DNA of 64,000 bases from Bog-756 sp963835465 (lineage in GTDB: Bacteria; Actinomycetota; Acidimicrobiia; Acidimicrobiales; RAAP-2), in the NCBI GenBank assembly GCA_963835465.1, contig CAWIFR010000002.1, forward strand, positions 310,001 to 374,000, read 5' to 3'. The translations under genes and the position numbers were made by a program. The notes under the pieces are model-generated. The model was given only the letters and a program-made list of their open reading frames with translations, searched no databases and was not told where the DNA came from. Position 1 is the stretch's first letter; every line of letters begins with the position of its first letter. Shown piece after piece: positions 34,318 to 42,531 of this stretch.

Positions 34318-34766
34318 GGGCCGAGGACCAGTTCCACGCCGGCATCGTTGTCGACAACCGCGAGGAGGCGCAGGCTGAACTCACCGAGCTCTTCGGCTAC
34401 CAATGGTGTGAGCCGATCGCCGTGGCCACCCCGGTGACGCTGCCCGAGGGTGACACGGTCATCGATCTGGAGTTCGCCTACTCGGTGAGCACCCCACGAC
34501 TCAAGATGATTCAGAGCATCCCTGAGACGCTGTGGACACCGGTGCCGGGATCGGGGATCCATCACCTCGGGTACTGGTCCGACGATGTCGCCACCGACTC
34601 GGCCTTGCTGGCCCGCCATGGCTACGCGGCCGAAGCGACCGGCACCCGGCCGGGGGCCGGTCCCCACTGGGCCTACCACCACGCACCGGGCCGCGTCCGC
34701 ATCGAGATCGTGAGTCGGCAGCTCCAGACGGCCCTCGAGCAGTACTGGACCGCCGGCTCGCCGTGA
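34314..34766 (+). CDS. VOC-superfamily (glyoxalase/dioxygenase-fold) protein
   Basis: A 150-residue protein with paired beta-alpha-beta-beta-beta modules: FHAGIVVDNREEAQAELTELFG at the start and GIHHLGYWSDD in the middle, where histidines at the expected metal positions (FHAGIV, IHHLGY) are present, plus a terminal glutamate (RIEIVS). VOC proteins with this pattern include methylmalonyl-CoA epimerases, lactoylglutathione lyases and extradiol-type enzymes. ATG overlaps the preceding stop (ATGA), so it is translationally coupled to the zinc dehydrogenase. Exact reaction unknown. Confidence 0.82.
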   Translation: MRAEDQFHAGIVVDNREEAQAELTELFGYQWCEPIAVATPVTLPEGDTVIDLEFAYSVSTPRLKMIQSIPETLWTPVPGSGIHHLGYWSDDVATDSALLARHGYAAEATGTRPGAGPHWAYHHAPGRVRIEIVSRQLQTALEQYWTAGSP

Positions 34767-34814
34767 TCTGAAGGCCGGAGTATGGGCCGCGTCGAGGACC
34801 GGTTCCGGGTCCGA

Positions 34815-36450
34815 TCAAGGCGCGAGCGACTCCTGCCGTGCCGGTGGCACCGTGTCCAAGGGGATCGAGACCTCGTGATCGTCGATCCCCTTCACTCGGA
34901 GCAACGGGCCCAGGGCGGCGCCCACCAGGGTCACGACTCCCGCCACCAGCATGGTGGTGTGCAGCCCGGTCATGAACGCGGTGTGACTTCCCTGGGTGAT
35001 AGCCGCGGCCAGCCTCCTCGACGCGCCGGCCGGGACCGGGGCCAAGCCCTGCGAGACGACGGCCCCATCGGCGGTCAGCTGGTGGGCCAGCCCGGCCGGC
35101 ACGCCACGCGAGAGCAGGTCGGCACGGAGTACTCCGGCCACTGAGGCCGCGAGGATGGAGCCACAGACGGCGGTGCCCAGTACGCCTCCCAACTGGATGG
35201 ACGTCGTCTGGATACCTCCGGCCACCCCGGCATCGTCCTCGGGCGTGTTGCCCACGATGGCGTCCGTTGCCGACGTCACCACCAGGCCGATACCCAGCCC
35301 CAGCAGGACAAACGGCGGCCACAGATGCAGGTACGAGGAGTCGACCTGCAGCAAGAGGAGAGAGAACAGTGCCACCGACGAGGCCAACAGGCCAGCCGTG
35401 ATGGGGAGCCAGGGTCCGAACCGGTCGGTGAGTCGCGCCCCCACCTGCCCGGCGAAGGCGAAGGTGACGGTGAGGGGCAGCAGGCGGAGCCCCGCACCGA
35501 CGGGGCTGAACCCGTGCACGCTCTGGAGGTAGAGGGAGACGAAGAACAGCACGCCGAACAGGGCGAAGAAGTTGAGCAGGACGATGATGGTGCTGATCGA
35601 TACGGCCCGCTGTCGAAAGATGCGCAGCGGTATCAGCGGATCGCCGCGTAGTGCTCGATGACGGTGAAGCCGATCAGCAGGGCCAGTCCCAGGCCGATCA
35701 GCCCGATCGTCCTTGGTCGACCCCATCCCCAGCCCTGGGCGTTGATGAGGGCGTAGACGATGGCCAGCAGCCCGAGAGCCAGGGTGATGACCCCGGGGAC
35801 ATCGAAGCGTTGGCGGATGGACTCCTTTGTCTCATTCAGCACGAGCGCCCCCACCAGCACGGCGACGGCCCCGATGGGTACGTTGATGTAGAAGACGCTC
35901 TCCCAGGAAAAGTGCTCGACGAACAGTCCGCCGATGATGGGGCCGGCGGCGGTGGCCGTGGCCGACGCGCTCACCCAGATGCCTACTGCCCGATTGAGCT
36001 CGTCGGGTGGGAACCGGCGCGCAGCAGGGCCAGGGTGTTGGGCAGGAGGAGGGCCCCGAACGCCCCCTGCACACCTCGGAGCAGGATCACCCCATCGATG
36101 GTCCCGATCAGGCCGATGGCCAGCGAGCTCAGGGAGAAGCCGACCACACCGACCAAGAAGATCAGCCTGCGGCCGAATCGGTCGCCGAGCTTCCCGCCGA
36201 GGATCAGCAGCACGGCGATGACCAGGAGATAGGCGTTGGTCACCCACTGCAACTGGGCCAGAGAGGCGTGGAGGTCCTTGCCGATGTACGGGTTGGCCAC
36301 AGCCACCACCGACCCATCGATGCCCACCATGATGACACCCAGTGCCACGCTGACCAGGGTCAACCACGGATTGGCGCGCAGCCTTCCTGGGGACGCGGAT
36401 CCGGTGGTGACGTCCACGGTCAGGAGGGGGGCTGCACCGATATGACGCAT
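34815..36450 (-). CDS. DHA2-type MFS efflux transporter (two frame breaks)
   Basis: A drug/H+ antiporter of the EmrB/QacA type with about 14 predicted transmembrane helices, split by two single-base breaks. Segment 1 (from 36450) holds NPWLTLVSVALGVIMVGIDG, the WVTNAYLL helix and the motif GGKLGDRFGRR; near 36016 a C is missing after CTGCTGCGCGCC. Segment 2 holds the DHA motif C-like region TAAGPIIGGLFVEHFSWESVF; near 35645 a G is missing in GCGGCGATCC. Segment 3 carries DPLIPLRIFRQR and helices 9-14 to 34815. It probably exports toxic hydrophobic compounds. It is divergent from the TetR at 36525 across a perfect palindrome. Confidence 0.87.
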
Positions 36451-36460
36451 TACGCCATTG

Positions 36461-36485
36461 TGGCAGATTCTGTCATAATCTGCCA
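36461..36485. promoter_or_regulatory. TetR operator palindrome
   Basis: TGGCAGATT and AATCTGCCA form a perfect 9-base inverted repeat around a 7-base spacer, located 11 bases upstream of the transporter start and 40 bases upstream of the TetR start. Position and symmetry are those of a TetR-family operator that controls both divergent genes. Confidence 0.8.
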
Positions 36486-36524
36486 GACTGGGCGTACGGT
36501 ACGGGGTGAGCGGCGAGTGGGGGA

Positions 36525-37127
36525 ATGATGGCCAGTGGCCTGATCGAACGGAACAAGCAACGGACGCGTCGGGAGCTGGCCGAAGCGGCTGCCAGGCTCT
36601 TCATCGAAAGGGGCTATCCAGCCACGACCATCCAAGACATCGTGGATGTGGCCGACGTCTCCCCCCGAACCTTCTTTCGATACTTCCCCAGCAAGGAAGA
36701 TGTGATCACCGCCATCGCCAGCACCACCATGGACGAGGCGCTCGACCACCTTGCCGGACACGATGAGGGAGAGTCGCTGCGGTCGGTGCTCCGCGCCATG
36801 CTCGCCGCCTCCCTGGCCCCGGTGCGGGACGACCCCGACTCGGCGCGGGCGTTCCAGTTCATGCTCCGCGACACACCTGCGCTTCGGGGCCGGTGGCTGG
36901 AAGAGCAACGCAGGAGCCGCGACCGATTGGCCGAAGCGCTGGCCCCGTGGTTCCCCCCAGGGGGCCACCCACTGGCCCCCCACCTGGTGGCCGGAGCCGC
37001 CCTCCTCGCTGTCGACGAGGTCATGAGCCTCTGGGCCGACGACCCCTCCGCCACCGACCCCCTGGGTCTGCTCGACAAGGCCTTGTACATTCTCGACGGT
37101 CCGCTTCTGCTCCCGGGGGGCCGGTGA
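36525..37127 (+). CDS. TetR-family regulator of the adjacent efflux pump
   Basis: A 200-residue AcrR-type repressor. The N-terminal HTH is ELAEAAARLFIERGYPATTI-QDIVDVADVSPRTFFRYFPSKEDVI (residues ~15-58, quoted in two parts). The variable C-terminal domain would bind an inducer. ATG at 36525 (MMASGLIERN); ATG at 36528 is possible too. It is not closely related to the two TetR paralogues of the left island. Divergent placement relative to the MFS gene and the 25-bp palindrome between them strongly suggest local control of efflux. Confidence 0.92.
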   Translation: MMASGLIERNKQRTRRELAEAAARLFIERGYPATTIQDIVDVADVSPRTFFRYFPSKEDVITAIASTTMDEALDHLAGHDEGESLRSVLRAMLAASLAPVRDDPDSARAFQFMLRDTPALRGRWLEEQRRSRDRLAEALAPWFPPGGHPLAPHLVAGAALLAVDEVMSLWADDPSATDPLGLLDKALYILDGPLLLPGGR

Positions 37128-37185
37128 TCCCGGCCGAGCCCGGCGGGCCGACCAGATCGGGTGGGGAGTTCGGGGAAGGTTGACG

Positions 37186-38085
37186 GTGCCCGACTCCTTT
37201 CACCCCGATCTGCGCGGTGTCGCCCGATGGCTGCCGCGGGCCGTGGTCAGTCCACGAACCTTGGGCCCGGTCCGCCTGCTGACCGGGCTGTCCGCCCGAG
37301 CGCCGGCCCGAACCGTGACCGTCGAGCCGGTCGGTGCGGTCTCGGTGAGGCTGCACCTTCCGGTGGGCGTCGATGGTCCTCGTCCGGCGCTCCTGTGGAT
37401 CCACGGTGGCGGCTATGTGCTCGGATCGGCCGCCCAGGATGACCGGCTGTGTCGGCACTTCGCCCAACAGCTCGGACTGGTAGTCGCAGCTGTGGACTAC
37501 CGCTTGGCCCCCGAGCACCGCTTTCCCCGACCGTTGTACGACTGTCACGAGGCCTTGACCTGGTTGGCCGGTGAGCCGTATGTGGATCCAGCCCGTCTGG
37601 CCGTGGGTGGGGGGAGCGCAGGAGGTGGCCTGGCTGCGGCGCTCGCCCTCCTGGCCCGAGAGCGGGCCGACGTCGCGCTCTCGCTCCAACTGCTCTCCTA
37701 CCCGATGCTCGACGACCGCACTGCCAATCGGACCGACATCGATGAGCGCCGGTTCAGGCTGTGGAACAACAACGCGAACCGCTTCGGTTGGGAGTCGTAC
37801 ACGGGCCATGCTCCAGGCTCGTCCGAGATCAGTGAGTTGGCCGCACCGGCCCGGTGCAAAGACCTCTCCGGACTGCCTCCGGCCTGGATCGGGGTCGGGA
37901 CGCTGGACCTGTTCTATGAGGAGGATCGGGCCTATGGTGACCGGCTGCGTGATGCGGGGGTCGACTGCCAGCTGGAGGTAGTGAGGGGCGCCTTCCATGG
38001 TTTCGACAGCATTCGGTCGGACGCCGGCGTGGCGTGCAAGTTCCGGGCTGCGCAGGTCGCCGCGCTCAGCGACGCACTGCTCTGA
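37186..38085 (+). CDS. Alpha/beta hydrolase of the hormone-sensitive lipase family
   Basis: A 299-residue esterase/lipase. It shows the HSL-family oxyanion motif HGGGYVLGS, the YRLAPEHRFPRPLYD segment, the nucleophile elbow GGGSAGGGLAAAL, the acid region near DLFYEEDRAYG and the terminal histidine in GAFHGFD. GTG at 37186 is preceded by GGGAAGG at 6 bases; a TTG two codons upstream lacks spacing. It acts on short acyl esters, possibly lactones from Baeyer-Villiger oxidation. It follows the TetR gene by 58 bases, so partial co-transcription is possible. Confidence 0.92.
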   Translation: MPDSFHPDLRGVARWLPRAVVSPRTLGPVRLLTGLSARAPARTVTVEPVGAVSVRLHLPVGVDGPRPALLWIHGGGYVLGSAAQDDRLCRHFAQQLGLVVAAVDYRLAPEHRFPRPLYDCHEALTWLAGEPYVDPARLAVGGGSAGGGLAAALALLARERADVALSLQLLSYPMLDDRTANRTDIDERRFRLWNNNANRFGWESYTGHAPGSSEISELAAPARCKDLSGLPPAWIGVGTLDLFYEEDRAYGDRLRDAGVDCQLEVVRGAFHGFDSIRSDAGVACKFRAAQVAALSDALL

Positions 38086-38175
38086 ACCTCCGTACCGGTC
38101 GGCCTGGTGGCGGTGAGAGGTATCGTCGGCCGGAGCCGGTGACCCTGGCGCATCCGACGGAGGAAGGGAGAGGAA

Positions 38176-38897
38176 ATGGCGACGTACGTGCTGGTCCACG
38201 GTGGAGGCCATGGCGGGTGGTGCTATCAGACGCGTGGCCAGACGCTTGGAGGCGGCGGGACACGTGGTGTATGCGCCCACATTGACCGGACTCGGCGAGC
38301 GATCGCACCTACTCAGTGCCGATGTCGACCTCGACATGCATATTCGTGACGTCGTCGCCGTGTTGGCCTTCGAGGACCTACGGGACGTCATCCTGGTCGG
38401 CCACAGCTACGGGGGCATGGTCATCACCGGGGTGGCCGATACGCGCCTCCGACCGGGTGGGGCGACTCGTCTACCTCGATGCCGCCAATCCGGTCAATGG
38501 CCAGTCACTGGTCGACGTGGCGGGGCCGGTCATCGAGGCGGCGCGACCGTCTGGCAAGGTGGTCGACGGCATCGAACTCGTGCTGCTCCCCGCCCCCGGT
38601 GCCGCTGCCTTCTATGGCGTGACGGACCCCGACGACGCGGCATGGATGGACGAGCGCCTGACCGGCCATCCCTGGGCATGCTTCGAGCAGCCTCTCGTGC
38701 TCACCGACGAGGAGTCCTTGTGGGCGATCCCCCAGTACCACATTGTCTGCACCTCCACGTTGGCCACCCGGGACCCCGAGCTCATGGGCACAGCACGAGC
38801 TGCCGGACGGCTCTGGGACATCGACACCGGTCACGACCTCATGATCACCGAACCCGGTCGGGTAGCCGATGCCCTCCTCGAGGTGGCGGAGCCCTGA
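38176..38897 (+). CDS. Alpha/beta hydrolase (esterase-like), two frame breaks
   Basis: A hydrolase of about 239 residues in three pieces. The first (MATYVLVHGGGHGGWCYQ) starts at the ATG at 38176 after GGAAGGGAGAGG; near 38232 the frame changes and continues RVARRLEAAGHVVYAPTLTG, then DVILVGHSYGGMVI with the catalytic serine; near 38445 it changes again to ASDRVGRLVYLDAANPVNG and runs to DTGHDLMITEPGRVADALLE with the catalytic histidine. Together these give a complete salicylate-esterase/hydroxynitrile-lyase-like hydrolase. Two single-base indels explain the disruption. It may act with the neighbouring hydrolase. Confidence 0.82.
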
Positions 38898-39005
38898 CCT
38901 GCTCCGCGTCCCCGCCCCCGAGACATGCGCCGCCCAAGGAGGCCAGATCGAAGAAGGTGCTGTCGACGCGGATACCCGTTTCACCGTCGGCGCTCGTGCG
39001 ACCAT

Positions 39006-39978
39006 TCACGCGAAGGCCGGCAGCACCTTGTGCTCGAATAGGCGCAGACTCGACCAAGCCAATTCGATAGGCATGCCTCCGCACATCGGATGGAAGAAGG
39101 CGAACGGGAACGGGGAATCCTTCTGCTCGGCGATGAACTGATCAGGAGTCACCACCCGATACTGGCCGGTGGCCCGCAGCTCGTCGGTGTCGGACACCGT
39201 GTGGTACGGGCTGGCGACGTCATCCTGGGCCTGCCAGGCGCCGTAGGCATTGGTCTCGTGGAGGAAGAAGGGTGCCATTTGGTCCCATCCCTGATCGGGA
39301 TCCTCGGCCAGGGCCACGGTCTGATTGCCCCCGATGGGGGAGGGGCCGGGATCGGGCCGTCCAAGGCGCTGCACCTCAGCCCGATAGAACGGCCACACCT
39401 CCGGTATCGACGGGATGAACCCGTCAGCGATGCGCAGCGGCGCGTTCGGCAGCCACCTTGCTGCTGCCGCCGAGAGCGATAGATGGTCCGCCTGGTCGGA
39501 AGGGCGGTGGCGTGATCTGGACGGTACGACCCTGGTACTCGAACGGTTGGCCGGAGAAGGCGGCCCGGAGAACACGGACGGCCTCGGTGACCCGCTTGCC
39601 CCGCTCCTCCATGGGGACGTTGAACAGGGCGAACTCCTCGTGGACATAACCACCGGCCACGACGAGATCCACCCGTCCGCGGCTCAGGATGTCGAGGACG
39701 ATCAGGTCCTCGGCCAAGCGGAGTGGATCGTGGAAGGGGGCGATCAGCGCAGCGATGGTGAACCGGACACTGCTGGTCCGCGCGGCCATCGCCGCCAACA
39801 TCGGGATGGGGCTGGGCAGGTAGCCGTCCGGTGAGCTGTGATGCTCCGAGACGGCGATGCTGACGCACCCCAGCTCGTCGGCCCAGGCCGCCATGTCCAG
39901 TGCCGCGGCGTAGCGATCCGCCATGGCAGTGTCGGCCAGGGCGGGATTTCTAAAATCGAATCGGAGGCCAAAGAGCAT
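39006..39978 (-). CDS. LLM-class oxidoreductase (one frame break)
   Basis: A luciferase-like monooxygenase-family protein of about 323 residues. From 39978: MLFGLRFDFRNP, SIAVSEHHSSPDGYLPSP, LDILSRGRVDLVVAGGYV and FRPGGPSIALGG. Near 39438 the frame breaks in GCGCCGCTGCGC and continues LRIADGFIPSIPEVW, then a C-terminal part ending at 39006. SEHH and GGxS are typical of the bacterial luciferase-like group. The ATG follows a TAGTGT -10-like box by 6 bases, so it may be leaderless. Isolated between the hydrolase and the DAHP synthase; its role is unclear. Confidence 0.82.
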
Positions 39979-40055
39979 GGCTGCACACTAGACCTGGTGC
40001 ACCGCGCCCTTCCGGTCCATCGGTGGTGGCGTAGGGGTACGTGCGGCGAACGTCG

Positions 40056-41165
40056 TCAACCGGGGATCGACCCGCAGAGCATGTCAGTCTGCGTCGTCCG
40101 GCGGCGTCGCTGGACAACCGATCGCGCCAGCAGTTCCAGGACCGACGCGGTCTCTTCCCAGCCCATGCAGGCGTCGGTCACGCTCTGACCGAAGGTCAGC
40201 ATCGGGTGTTGACCGGTGTCCAGCCGCTGTTGGCCGGGGACCAGGAAGCTCTCGAGCATCAGGCCGGCGACGGCCGGCTCGCCCGTGCCCACCAGGTCGG
40301 CAATCGCAGATGCCACGGCGGCCTGGGCGCGGTGATCCTTGCCGCTGTTCCCATGGCTGGCATCGATGATGACTCTGTCCGGAAGCCCCCAATCGTGCAG
40401 GCGGTTGCTGGTGGAGGCAATCATGGCGTGCCCGAAGTTCGGGCCGGCGGAACCTCCACGGAGGACCACGTGCCCTTCGCCGTTTCCCGCGGTTTCGAAG
40501 ACGGCGGCACGTCCGTCGTCAGTGATCCCGAGGGCGATCTGGGGCGTCGCCACGGCCGCGGCCGCATCGATGGCCACCTGGATGTCCCCGTTCAGCGCGT
40601 TCTTGAAGCCAACGGGCATCGTCAGGCCACTTGCCAGCTGACGATGGACCGGGCTCTGTGAGGTCCTTGCCCCGATGGCTCCCCAGCTCACGGCATCTGA
40701 GATGAACGGTGCGAGCAGCGGATCGACGAATTCGCAACCCACAGGAAGTCGGAGCGAGAGGATGTCCAGCAGAAGTGCCCTGGACGTCTCGATCCCTTCG
40801 CCCACCCGGAACGTTCCATCCAGGCCCGGGTCGTTGATGAGGCCCTTCCATCCTGTGGTGGTGCGTGGCTTCTCGAAGTAGCAACGCATCACGATGCACA
40901 GATCTCGATCCAGCGCGGTGGCCACGTCGGCCAACCGCCTGGCGTACTCCAGTCCGGCTACCGGGTCGTGGATCGAGCAGGGCCCCACGATCACCAGCAG
41001 CCGGTCGTCAGAGCCGTGCAGGATGGCGGCGACGGTCCGACGCCCCTGAGCCACCGTCTCCGTCCGGGCATCGTCCAACGGCAGCCTGCGGCGGATGTCG
41101 ACTGGTTCCGGCAGTCGGCGAATGGCCGTCGTCCGGCCGTTCGATCCTTGATCGTGCGGATTCAC
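40056..41165 (-). CDS. aroG: 3-deoxy-7-phosphoheptulonate (DAHP) synthase, class I
   Basis: A 369-residue class I (AroF/G/H-type) DAHP synthase, the entry enzyme of the shikimate pathway, condensing phosphoenolpyruvate with erythrose 4-phosphate. Recognisable motifs include VIVGPCSIHDP, MRCYFEKPRTTTGWKG, GARTSQSPVHRQLASGL, MPVGFKNALNGD and DASHGNSGKDH. The GTG start at 41165 has GGAAAGG 6 bases upstream. It is preceded by an attenuation leader (41230-41362) that encodes a Tyr-Trp-Trp-Phe peptide and ends in an intrinsic terminator, so expression should respond to aromatic aminoacyl-tRNA supply. The enzyme is central metabolism rather than part of the catabolic island. Confidence 0.95.
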   Translation of the reverse strand: MNPHDQGSNGRTTAIRRLPEPVDIRRRLPLDDARTETVAQGRRTVAAILHGSDDRLLVIVGPCSIHDPVAGLEYARRLADVATALDRDLCIVMRCYFEKPRTTTGWKGLINDPGLDGTFRVGEGIETSRALLLDILSLRLPVGCEFVDPLLAPFISDAVSWGAIGARTSQSPVHRQLASGLTMPVGFKNALNGDIQVAIDAAAAVATPQIALGITDDGRAAVFETAGNGEGHVVLRGGSAGPNFGHAMIASTSNRLHDWGLPDRVIIDASHGNSGKDHRAQAAVASAIADLVGTGEPAVAGLMLESFLVPGQQRLDTGQHPMLTFGQSVTDACMGWEETASVLELLARSVVQRRRRTTQTDMLCGSIPG

Positions 41166-41231
41166 GGTGTGCCTTTCCGCAAGCCGGTCGACCCAGGCGT
41201 GACCGGCTTGCCTCGTTGAGGGGCAAAGCAA

Positions 41232-41258
41232 AAGGCAGAGGCTGGAAGCCTCTGCCTT
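41232..41258 (-). terminator. Attenuator hairpin upstream of DAHP synthase
   Basis: AAGGCAGAGGC and GCCTCTGCCTT form a perfect 11-bp stem with a 5-base loop. Read on the minus strand it is followed by TTTTGCTTTG, an intrinsic-terminator tail of moderate strength. It ends 66 bases before the DAHP synthase start and 27 bases after the leader peptide stop, the usual place for a transcription attenuator. Confidence 0.8.
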
Positions 41259-41284
41259 GGAGCCGGTCCTGGATAGGTGGGCGC

Positions 41285-41350
41285 TCAGTGCAGTCGTTTG
41301 CTCCGAGGCCCCTCCAGGGCCGGCTCGTCAAACCACCAATAGCAGCGCAT
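41285..41350 (-). CDS. Aromatic-amino-acid leader peptide
   Basis: A 21-codon open reading frame starting MRCYWWFDEPA, with Tyr-Trp-Trp-Phe at codons 4-7. It stops 27 bases before the terminator hairpin. The ATG lies 6 bases after a TATGCT -10 box (41362-41357), so it may be translated from a leaderless transcript. Four consecutive aromatic codons at the ribosome-stalling site are what one expects for attenuation of a DAHP synthase gene. GAGCCGG within the leader codons can pair with CCGGCTC just before the hairpin, and GCCTC in the leader can pair with GAGGC of the terminator's first arm, offering alternative structures. Attenuation leaders are known for actinobacterial trp genes; this one responds, by inference, to all three aromatic amino acids. 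Confidence 0.75.
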   Translation of the reverse strand: MRCYWWFDEPALEGPRSKRLH

Positions 41351-41356
41351 AGCCAA

Positions 41357-41362
41357 AGCATA
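41357..41362 (-). promoter_or_regulatory. -10 box of the DAHP synthase leader transcript
   Basis: TATGCT on the minus strand, 6 bases before the leader ATG. No clear -35 was found 16-19 bases upstream. Confidence 0.5.
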
Positions 41363-41551
41363 CCGTTGCCGAAGCCCCACCGCCATGGCCGTGGAACGCC
41401 TTCGCTGAACCGGACAGCTAGAGCCAAAGGACCCTGGCCGTAGAGGCGCGGAGGGCGCACCATGCACCGTCCGGCCCGAAGTGGCGGCCATCCTGTGTTC
41501 TGTTCCCGTCGGCGCGAGCCGCCAGCTTTGCCTGAATGCGTGGCCAGGGCC

Positions 41552-41585
41552 GGTGATGATGCAATTGAGGTGATGATGCGGTTGA
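41552..41585 (+). repeat. Tandem 17-bp direct repeat before ABC transporter
   Basis: GGTGATGATGCAATTGA is followed at once by GGTGATGATGCGGTTGA (15 of 17 identical). It lies 29 bases ahead of the ABC ATPase start. The second copy provides ATGATG for a 14-codon frame (41573-41617) whose stop overlaps the ATPase TTG start, so it could couple translation, or the repeat could be an operator. The rest of the 448-bp gap 41166-41613 shows only the DAHP synthase leader. Confidence 0.45.
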
Positions 41586-41613
41586 CGAGCGACGATCCCC
41601 CAAGGCGGCGGTT

Positions 41614-42531
41614 TTGACAACCCCCGCCATACGGACTGAGGGCCTCACCAAACGGTACGGCGGCGCTGTGGCGCTCGATCATCTCGACCTGGAGGTGGTG
41701 CCGGGGGAGGTGCTGGGCTACCTGGGACCCAACGGAGCAGGCAAGACCACGACGATCCGGCTACTTCTGGGCTTGGCCCGTCCCAGCGAGGGTCATGCGC
41801 AGATCTTCGGGATGGACTGTGCGCGCCGGCCCACCGAAACCCACCGTCGGCTGGCGTTTGTGGCCGGTGAAGCCAATCTGTGGCCCTCACTCACGGGCGG
41901 GGAGACCCTGACATTGCTCAGCCGGGTTCACGGGGCGACCGACGAAACCTATCGTGGCGAGTTGACCGACCGCTTCGACTTCGATCCGACGAAGAAGGTC
42001 AGGGCCTACTCCAGGGGAAATCGACAGAAGCTCATACTCATCGCCGCGCTCATGGTCCGGCCCGACCTGTTGGTGCTCGACGAGCCGACCAGCGGTCTCG
42101 ATCCGCTGATGGAACAGGCGTTCCGCGTCAGCATCCACGAAGCCCGGGATCGCGGCCAGACGGTCTTCTTGTCCTCACACATCATGAGCGAGGTCGAGGC
42201 CCTTTGTGACCGGGTAGCTCTCCTGCGTGACGGGAAGCTGGTGGAGGTGGGGTCGCTGGCGGAGATGCAGCACCTCAGTGCACTCACGGTCGAGGCCAGG
42301 TTCAGCGGGTCCACGCCCGATCTTTCGGGCTTGGACGGCATCACAGTGGTGGACACGGGCCCGAACATGGTGCGCTGTCATGTCCGGGGGTCGATCGAGC
42401 CCCTGCTCCGGGCTCTGGTGGGCACCGGAGTGACAGGACTTCTCAGCCGGGAGCCCTCCTTGGAGGAGCTGTTTCTGGCGCAATACGGGAATGTCGGGCC
42501 GGCAACGACCTCCGGTCCGAGTCGGCCTTGA
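41614..42531 (+). CDS. ABC exporter ATP-binding protein
   Basis: A 305-residue ABC ATPase of the DrrA/CcmA-like export type. Walker A is GPNGAGKTTT (residues ~38-47), signature region YSRGNRQKL in place of LSGGQ, Walker B LLVLDEPTSGLDP and the switch histidine SSHIMSE. A C-terminal extension of about 80 residues ending PATTSGPSRP follows. The TTG start (MTTPAIRTEGLTKRYGG) fits the family N-terminus; a short upstream frame ends over it. The permease gene follows with a 4-base overlap. The modified signature motif (YSRGN) is common in this subfamily. Substrate unknown; lipids or antibiotics are typical. Confidence 0.9.
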   Translation: MTTPAIRTEGLTKRYGGAVALDHLDLEVVPGEVLGYLGPNGAGKTTTIRLLLGLARPSEGHAQIFGMDCARRPTETHRRLAFVAGEANLWPSLTGGETLTLLSRVHGATDETYRGELTDRFDFDPTKKVRAYSRGNRQKLILIAALMVRPDLLVLDEPTSGLDPLMEQAFRVSIHEARDRGQTVFLSSHIMSEVEALCDRVALLRDGKLVEVGSLAEMQHLSALTVEARFSGSTPDLSGLDGITVVDTGPNMVRCHVRGSIEPLLRALVGTGVTGLLSREPSLEELFLAQYGNVGPATTSGPSRP

